The notes under the pieces were generated by a model. The model saw nothing but the letters and a program-made list of their open reading frames with translations, ran no database searches and was not told the DNA's origin. 64,000 bases of DNA from Metabacillus_B sp050107715 (GTDB lineage Bacteria > Bacillota > Bacilli > Bacillales > Bacillaceae): assembly GCF_050107715.1 (NCBI RefSeq), contig NZ_JBNILN010000002.1:62001-126000 (forward strand). The letters run 5' to 3'. Positions 59,857-64,000 of this stretch are shown one piece after another. The stretch's first letter is position 1. Each line of letters opens with the position of its first letter. The position numbers and the translations under genes were made by a program.

Positions 59857-62001
59857 ATGACAAGTGTAAACAGCCCGTTTGAGGCCTACTTAGATGATCT
59901 TCATACCATTACTATTTTGCTGCCGAATGAACGCCGGCATTCTTTCAATAAATCTTTTACGGTTACGGATGAAAACGGAAATCAATCTCCATTATCCATG
60001 TCGGATTGCTACGATATTGAGAATTTCGTCAAATGCATTTGCCATTCAAGCGTGCAGCTAAAAGCAGGTGCCAGACAGATTGTATCGGACTCAAGCGGTC
60101 TTTCCACTGACCTTATGATGGGCGCAGTGATTAGGACTCAAGCTTTTGATGAGCTTTACGGATATGACGGCAAACTTGGTGTACAGTACAGGGAGAAGGA
60201 AATCACCCTTAAAGTCTGGGTGCCTACAGCGGTGGAAGTTCGTCTCATTCTTTCTGATCCTTTAGGGGAAAAGTCGGAAATTCCTATGCAGAAATGGGAA
60301 AGAGGAGTATGGGAGACAGTCATCTCATCGGAGCACAGAGGGAAATTCTACAAGTACCGGGCCTTGATTAACGGGAAGTGGAGAGAGGCTGCGGATCCGT
60401 ATGTGGAAGCTGTTTCGAAGAACGGGGAGTGGGGGGTATTAATCAATCCTTCAGACGTGCATGTGGAAAAAATACCTGTCCCTCTCCTGCAGCAGGTTAC
60501 AGACGCCATAATCTATGAGCTGCATGTCAGAGATTTCTCTATCCATCCGAACAGCGGCTTGCTCGCAAAAGGAAAATATAGAGCATTTACAGAAAAAGGG
60601 ACCTTCACGAAAAAGGGATTCACATCTGGTATGGATTACATTAAAAGTCTTGGCGTGACTCACCTAGAGCTTCTGCCCGTTTACGATTTTGAAGGAGTAG
60701 CAGAAGGGGAGACGGACGGGGGCTATAATTGGGGATACAACCCAGTCCATTTTAACGCACCCGAAGGAAGCTATTCTTCAGACCCCGATAACCCTGCCGC
60801 GCGGATCCGCGAATTAAAGGAATGCATTCAGGCCATTCACGCCAGCGGTTTGAAAATGATTATGGATGGGGTTTACAATCACGTCTACAATATGAACCTT
60901 TCAGCTTTTGAAAAGCTTGTCCCGGGTTATTTTTTCAGGATGGATGAGTATGGCTATCCTTCAAATGGAACGGGAGTGGGCAACGATTTTGCGTCTGAGA
61001 GAAGGATGGCGAGGAAATTTATACTGGATTCTGTCCAATTTTGGATGGAGCAATATGATGTAGACGGTATCCGGTTTGATCTGATGGGAATTTTGGATCT
61101 GGATACAATGCGAAAGGTAAGAGCGCTGGCTGTTTCCATAAAAGAGGATGCTATTCTTCTAGGAGAAGGATGGGATTTATCAACTCCACTCGGTGCAGAA
61201 CGAAAAACAACCATTAATAATGCAAAAAAAATTCCTGGAGTGGCTTTTTTCAATGACCGGTTTCGCGACATGGTTAAAGGCAGCACCTTCCTGCATGGCG
61301 ACAGAGGATTTTCAATGGGAGATGAGGGAAAAAAAGAGGAAGCCCTTACGGCATTGAGAGGGATTGTTCAATACAGCAAGGATTCTCCTAAGGTGCTTGA
61401 GGATCCCTCCCAATCGGTGAACTATGTTGAATCCCACGATAACCACACGTATTGGGATAAACTGAAAATGGCTGTTCCAAATGCATCCGATGAAAAGCTG
61501 CGCCGCTATCAAAGACTTGCGTCCTCCATGGTCATTCTTTCGCAGGGCATTCCGTTTTTGCACGCCGGCCAGGAATTTTACCGTACAAAGCAAGGATGCG
61601 AGAACAGCTATAACCAAAGCGATGAAATCAATCAGCTGGACTGGGATTTAAGAGAAACGTTTGATCACGATGTTGAGGAATTAAAAAAATTAATCAGCCT
61701 GCGCAAAAGTCATGGTGCCTTCAGGCTGATTGATAAAGAAAAGACAGAACGGCATTTTCACGCGCTGCCCTCTCCTCCTTCTGCTATATTTTATGTGCTG
61801 AAGGACGTCGCGGAATATGGCTCCTGGACGGAAATAGCAGTGGTTCACAACGCATGGGAGCATCCGGTGGAGCTGGATTTGCCTGGAGAAGGGAATTGGC
61901 AGCTGGCTTATGCACCAAAGGAAGAAACGGGACTAAGCTATGCCGGTATTGGCAAGCTAATGATTAATAAGATAGGAACGTATGTATTGTTTAAGACTTA
62001 G
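59857..62001 (+). CDS. amyX: Type I pullulanase AmyX
   Basis: A 714-residue debranching enzyme (GH13). It has the pullulanase motif YNWGYNP and catalytic nucleophile Asp408 (GIRFDLMG), acid Glu437 (LLGEGWD) and Asp528 (ESHDNHT). An N-terminal CBM48-type domain (about 110-200) precedes the barrel. No signal peptide, so the enzyme is cytoplasmic as in B. subtilis. ATG 59857 behind aggggggaa; a longer in-frame start is rejected. Confidence 0.95.
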   Translation: MTSVNSPFEAYLDDLHTITILLPNERRHSFNKSFTVTDENGNQSPLSMSDCYDIENFVKCICHSSVQLKAGARQIVSDSSGLSTDLMMGAVIRTQAFDELYGYDGKLGVQYREKEITLKVWVPTAVEVRLILSDPLGEKSEIPMQKWERGVWETVISSEHRGKFYKYRALINGKWREAADPYVEAVSKNGEWGVLINPSDVHVEKIPVPLLQQVTDAIIYELHVRDFSIHPNSGLLAKGKYRAFTEKGTFTKKGFTSGMDYIKSLGVTHLELLPVYDFEGVAEGETDGGYNWGYNPVHFNAPEGSYSSDPDNPAARIRELKECIQAIHASGLKMIMDGVYNHVYNMNLSAFEKLVPGYFFRMDEYGYPSNGTGVGNDFASERRMARKFILDSVQFWMEQYDVDGIRFDLMGILDLDTMRKVRALAVSIKEDAILLGEGWDLSTPLGAERKTTINNAKKIPGVAFFNDRFRDMVKGSTFLHGDRGFSMGDEGKKEEALTALRGIVQYSKDSPKVLEDPSQSVNYVESHDNHTYWDKLKMAVPNASDEKLRRYQRLASSMVILSQGIPFLHAGQEFYRTKQGCENSYNQSDEINQLDWDLRETFDHDVEELKKLISLRKSHGAFRLIDKEKTERHFHALPSPPSAIFYVLKDVAEYGSWTEIAVVHNAWEHPVELDLPGEGNWQLAYAPKEETGLSYAGIGKLMINKIGTYVLFKT

Positions 62002-62063
62002 GCCTTAGTTTTTCTTGACGGGAAATACCAGAAAACGATAAAATTTAAAAGGACGGCTATTGG

Positions 62064-62135
62064 ATGCTGGTTTATATTGCCTCAATTAGCGGTCTTTTTA
62101 TTTTTCTACAGGAAGCAATCGGTATTCAAATATAA
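62064..62135 (+). CDS. Possible 23-aa hydrophobic peptide
   Basis: An ATG behind aaagga opens 23 codons encoding a nearly continuous hydrophobic helix (MLVYIASISGLFIFLQEAIG). It lies between amyX and ytmP. Tiny membrane peptides occur in Bacillus, but chance is possible. The region otherwise shows nothing clear. Confidence 0.25.
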   Translation: MLVYIASISGLFIFLQEAIGIQI

Positions 62136-62235
62136 CAAAACGGCTGGGGAGGTGTACTGTTCTTTTAATAGTCCATCTTCATTTGCCTTGCTGGCTTATA
62201 GGATAAAAATCTTAACACGAAATGATGGGTTGACA

Positions 62236-63036
62236 TTGAATCAAAATTGGCTGGAACATCTGCTCGGTCAAGAGTGGGAGCTTTCTCCTGCCGGAGGGGC
62301 AACGGGAGAAGCGTATTACGCCCGGAATGGGGAACAAAAGCTTTTCTTAAAACGAAATAGTTCGCCATTTCTCGCAGTTCTCTCAGCAGAAGGAATCGTT
62401 CCAAAGCTGGTTTGGACAAGAAGAATGGAAAATGGCGATGTGATAACGGCGCAGCACTGGCTGGAAGGCCGGGAGCTTAAGCCTGCTGACATGGACGGCG
62501 ATCATGTAGCAGCTCTTTTACACAAAATTCATCATTCAAAAGAACTGCTGGATATGCTTAACAGACTCGAGAAGAATCCGATGACGCCTTCTTCCATTAT
62601 TGAGGACATAAAGCAAACACTGGAATTTGAAAATTTTTGTCCTCCGGAAATTGAAGAAGCTCTTCACTATTTGGATGAACGGCTGCCTGAAATGGAAGTG
62701 AAAGAAACCGCCGTTTGCCACTGTGATCTCAATCACAACAATTGGCTTCTTTCCCAGAATGGACAGCTTTATCTGATTGATTGGGATGGGGCTGTTATTG
62801 CGGATCCGGCAATCGATTTAGGCAATCTGCTTTATTCCTATATTGAGGAAAGCCGGTGGGCGGAATGGCTTTCCCAATATGGTCTGGAACTGACAGATCA
62901 GCTCAGGCTCCGCATGTATTGGTATGTGCTGGCACAGACAATCGTCTCGCTCATGTGGAATCGTTCCAAGAACCACCTAAAGGAACTGCACCAGGCGTTT
63001 GAGCATCTGAACTGGCTCCTTGCCCATAAAGTTTAG
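62236..63036 (+). CDS. ytmP: YtmP, phosphotransferase-fold protein
   Basis: A protein of about 266 residues of the choline/aminoglycoside kinase fold: GGATGEAYYA, LKRNSSPFLAVLSAEGIVPKLV, catalytic loop CHCDLNHNNW and metal-binding IDWDGAVIADPA. It matches B. subtilis YtmP, always near trmB and ytzH; substrate unknown. The start is uncertain: TTG 62236 gives a start like the family, TTG 62230 is an alternative, and the longer frame from 62077 seems too long. Its stop codon overlaps that of the convergent ytzH. Confidence 0.88.
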   Translation: MNQNWLEHLLGQEWELSPAGGATGEAYYARNGEQKLFLKRNSSPFLAVLSAEGIVPKLVWTRRMENGDVITAQHWLEGRELKPADMDGDHVAALLHKIHHSKELLDMLNRLEKNPMTPSSIIEDIKQTLEFENFCPPEIEEALHYLDERLPEMEVKETAVCHCDLNHNNWLLSQNGQLYLIDWDGAVIADPAIDLGNLLYSYIEESRWAEWLSQYGLELTDQLRLRMYWYVLAQTIVSLMWNRSKNHLKELHQAFEHLNWLLAHKV

Positions 63037-63311
63037 GAAAACGAATCAATATCCTGGATCCACTGGGTCAGATTTTCTTGCTGTGACGTAATGTGCTCGT
63101 TTATTTCAGGAGCTGATTTTCCTCTTTGACTGTATTCATAAATATTTTGAAGAACATTTTTAACGTCCTTGGTTACGTTTGAATTGACCATTAAGGATTT
63201 GATCAGGCGTTCAATCTGCTCACATTCAGCTACGGTTCCGCAGCAGTCAGCCTGCTGCTCCGTTAAAATGTCTTTCAGCAAAGTAACCTGGTTGTGATAA
63301 TCCAGCGGCAT
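63033..63311 (-). CDS. ytzH: Small conserved protein YtzH
   Basis: A 92-residue helical cytoplasmic protein with DCCGTVAECEQIERLIKSLM near the start, matching B. subtilis YtzH. Function unknown. Start ATG 63311 with gaaagg upstream is preferred to an ATG nine bases earlier. Convergent with ytmP and overlapping it by four bases, without a terminator in between. Confidence 0.9.
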   Translation of the reverse strand: MPLDYHNQVTLLKDILTEQQADCCGTVAECEQIERLIKSLMVNSNVTKDVKNVLQNIYEYSQRGKSAPEINEHITSQQENLTQWIQDIDSFS

Positions 63312-63488
63312 ATTTATCATCCTTTCATCGTCTTTATACCTATAAGATGTTCAACTGAATCCTTTTTATGTAACGCTCCGGCATGCAGAGGCTGCCGGTT
63401 TTTATCTGTTCGTGAACCTGTCCCGAATTGCGAAAACATTGGAGACATGCTATTTTTAACCGAGAATAAACGTACATGAGGTGTTAGT

Positions 63489-64000
63489 ATGCGAGTAAGA
63501 AACAAACCGTGGGCGAGTGAATTTATAGCGGAGAACCGGCATATCGCCATTGCCAGTCCAGAAAACCTTAAAGGAAAATGGCAGGAGTATTTTGGGAATG
63601 ATAATCCCATTCATATAGAAGTTGGAACAGGAAAAGGACAGTTTTTAGCAGGAATGGCTAAAGCAAATCCTGCCATCAATTACATCGGCATTGAGCTTTT
63701 TGAAAGTGTAATGGTCATTGCGGTTCAAAAGGTGCTGGATGCCGAAGTCACGAATCTTAAGCTGCTGAATGTGGATGCGGCGGACCTTACTGAGGTTTTC
63801 AAAAACGGAGAGGTAAGCCGCGTGTATCTCAATTTCTCCGACCCGTGGCCAAAGAAGCGCCATGAAAAGCGCCGGCTTACATTTAAGACGTTCCTGAGCC
63901 TTTACGAACAGCTGCTTAAAAAAGGCGGAGAAATTCACTTTAAAACCGATAACCAGGGACTGTTCGAATATTCATTAAAGAGCTTCTCTGAATATGGGCT
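63489..64000 (+). CDS. trmB: tRNA (guanine-N7)-methyltransferase, N-terminal part (runs off the right edge)
   Basis: The first 170 codons of TrmB, which makes m7G46 in tRNA. SAM site EVGTGKGQF and the highly conserved FSDPWPKKRHEKRRLT, followed by GGEIHFKTDN. Start ATG with gaggtg upstream. No defect seen in the part present; the end lies outside the window. Confidence 0.96.
   Translation, partial: MRVRNKPWASEFIAENRHIAIASPENLKGKWQEYFGNDNPIHIEVGTGKGQFLAGMAKANPAINYIGIELFESVMVIAVQKVLDAEVTNLKLLNVDAADLTEVFKNGEVSRVYLNFSDPWPKKRHEKRRLTFKTFLSLYEQLLKKGGEIHFKTDNQGLFEYSLKSFSEYG

Noticed and set aside
62077..62235. N-terminal extension of YtmP from 62077
   Set aside because: No ribosome site; residues before the conserved start do not resemble the family.
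1..64000. CRISPR arrays, tRNA or rRNA genes, prophage genes
   Set aside because: I looked for regular repeats, cloverleaf-like sequences and phage structural genes and saw none.

Overview
The window is a chromosomal segment of a spore-forming Bacillaceae bacterium. Most genes are recognisable as members of the B. subtilis 'yt' region (metK, ytoA, ytpAB, ytqAB, ytzC, ytrABEF, yttB, leuS, ytwF, ytfP, ytgP, ytzG, ytzE, pbuO, pepV, ytkP, ytlP, ytlQ, amyX, ytmP, ytzH, trmB). Gram-positive ribosome binding sites, a leuS T-box, a PurR-type operator and a Cse60 sporulation gene behind a SigE-like promoter fit this. Both ends cut genes: metK on the left, trmB on the right. I saw no tRNA, rRNA, CRISPR array, prophage or intact insertion sequence. 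Family and synteny statements are from memory; no search was run.

Layout. 1-3.7 kb: end of metK, then a response regulator and histidine kinase followed by a membrane-anchored MsrA-MsrB fusion. 3.8-10.3 kb: a tightly packed six-gene operon: lipoprotein binding protein, fused permease, ATPase, TVP38 membrane protein, CDP-alcohol phosphatidyltransferase and a MerA/RclA-like flavoprotein. The gene content resembles the uncharacterised E. coli ydj-ynj cluster. 10.5-12.2 kb: PAP2 phosphatase and GT4 glycosyltransferase. 12.5-17.8 kb: ytoA, ytpAB (lysophospholipase and sesquarterpene synthase), the tRNA-modification pair ytqA/ytqB, ytzC and small genes. 18-22.2 kb: ytr ABC operon under a YtrA-type operator. 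22.5-36.3 kb: yttB, T-box-controlled leuS, rhodanese, sporulation genes, rRNA/cell-wall/purine functions and pepV. A 0.36 kb MITE-like repeat follows at 36.3-36.6 kb.

36.7-53.6 kb carries a class B PBP, an acetyltransferase, and a 13-kb acyl-CoA catabolic block with its own TetR regulator and two near-identical palindromic operators. This block contains both halves of the eukaryotic ACAD10/ACAD11 protein as separate genes (a kinase-like protein and an acyl-CoA dehydrogenase with aspartate at the base position). Beside them lie an acyl-CoA ligase, short-chain dehydrogenases and ordinary beta-oxidation enzymes, but no thiolase. This resembles Pseudomonas levulinate (lva) catabolism, suggesting use of 4-hydroxy- or 4-keto-acids. 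Its right edge is decayed: a ligase fragment, a frameshifted remnant and a truncated repeat. 53.7-64 kb returns to the conserved backbone: a lone SDR, an MFS transporter, cysK-like ytkP, a translationally coupled thpR-cidA-cidB-ytlQ chain, amyX, ytmP, ytzH and trmB.

The two stretches I consider most likely to hold an undescribed system are the ynj-like operon (3.85-10.3 kb), with the MsrAB two-component locus just upstream, and the split ACAD10/11-type operon (39.5-52.9 kb).
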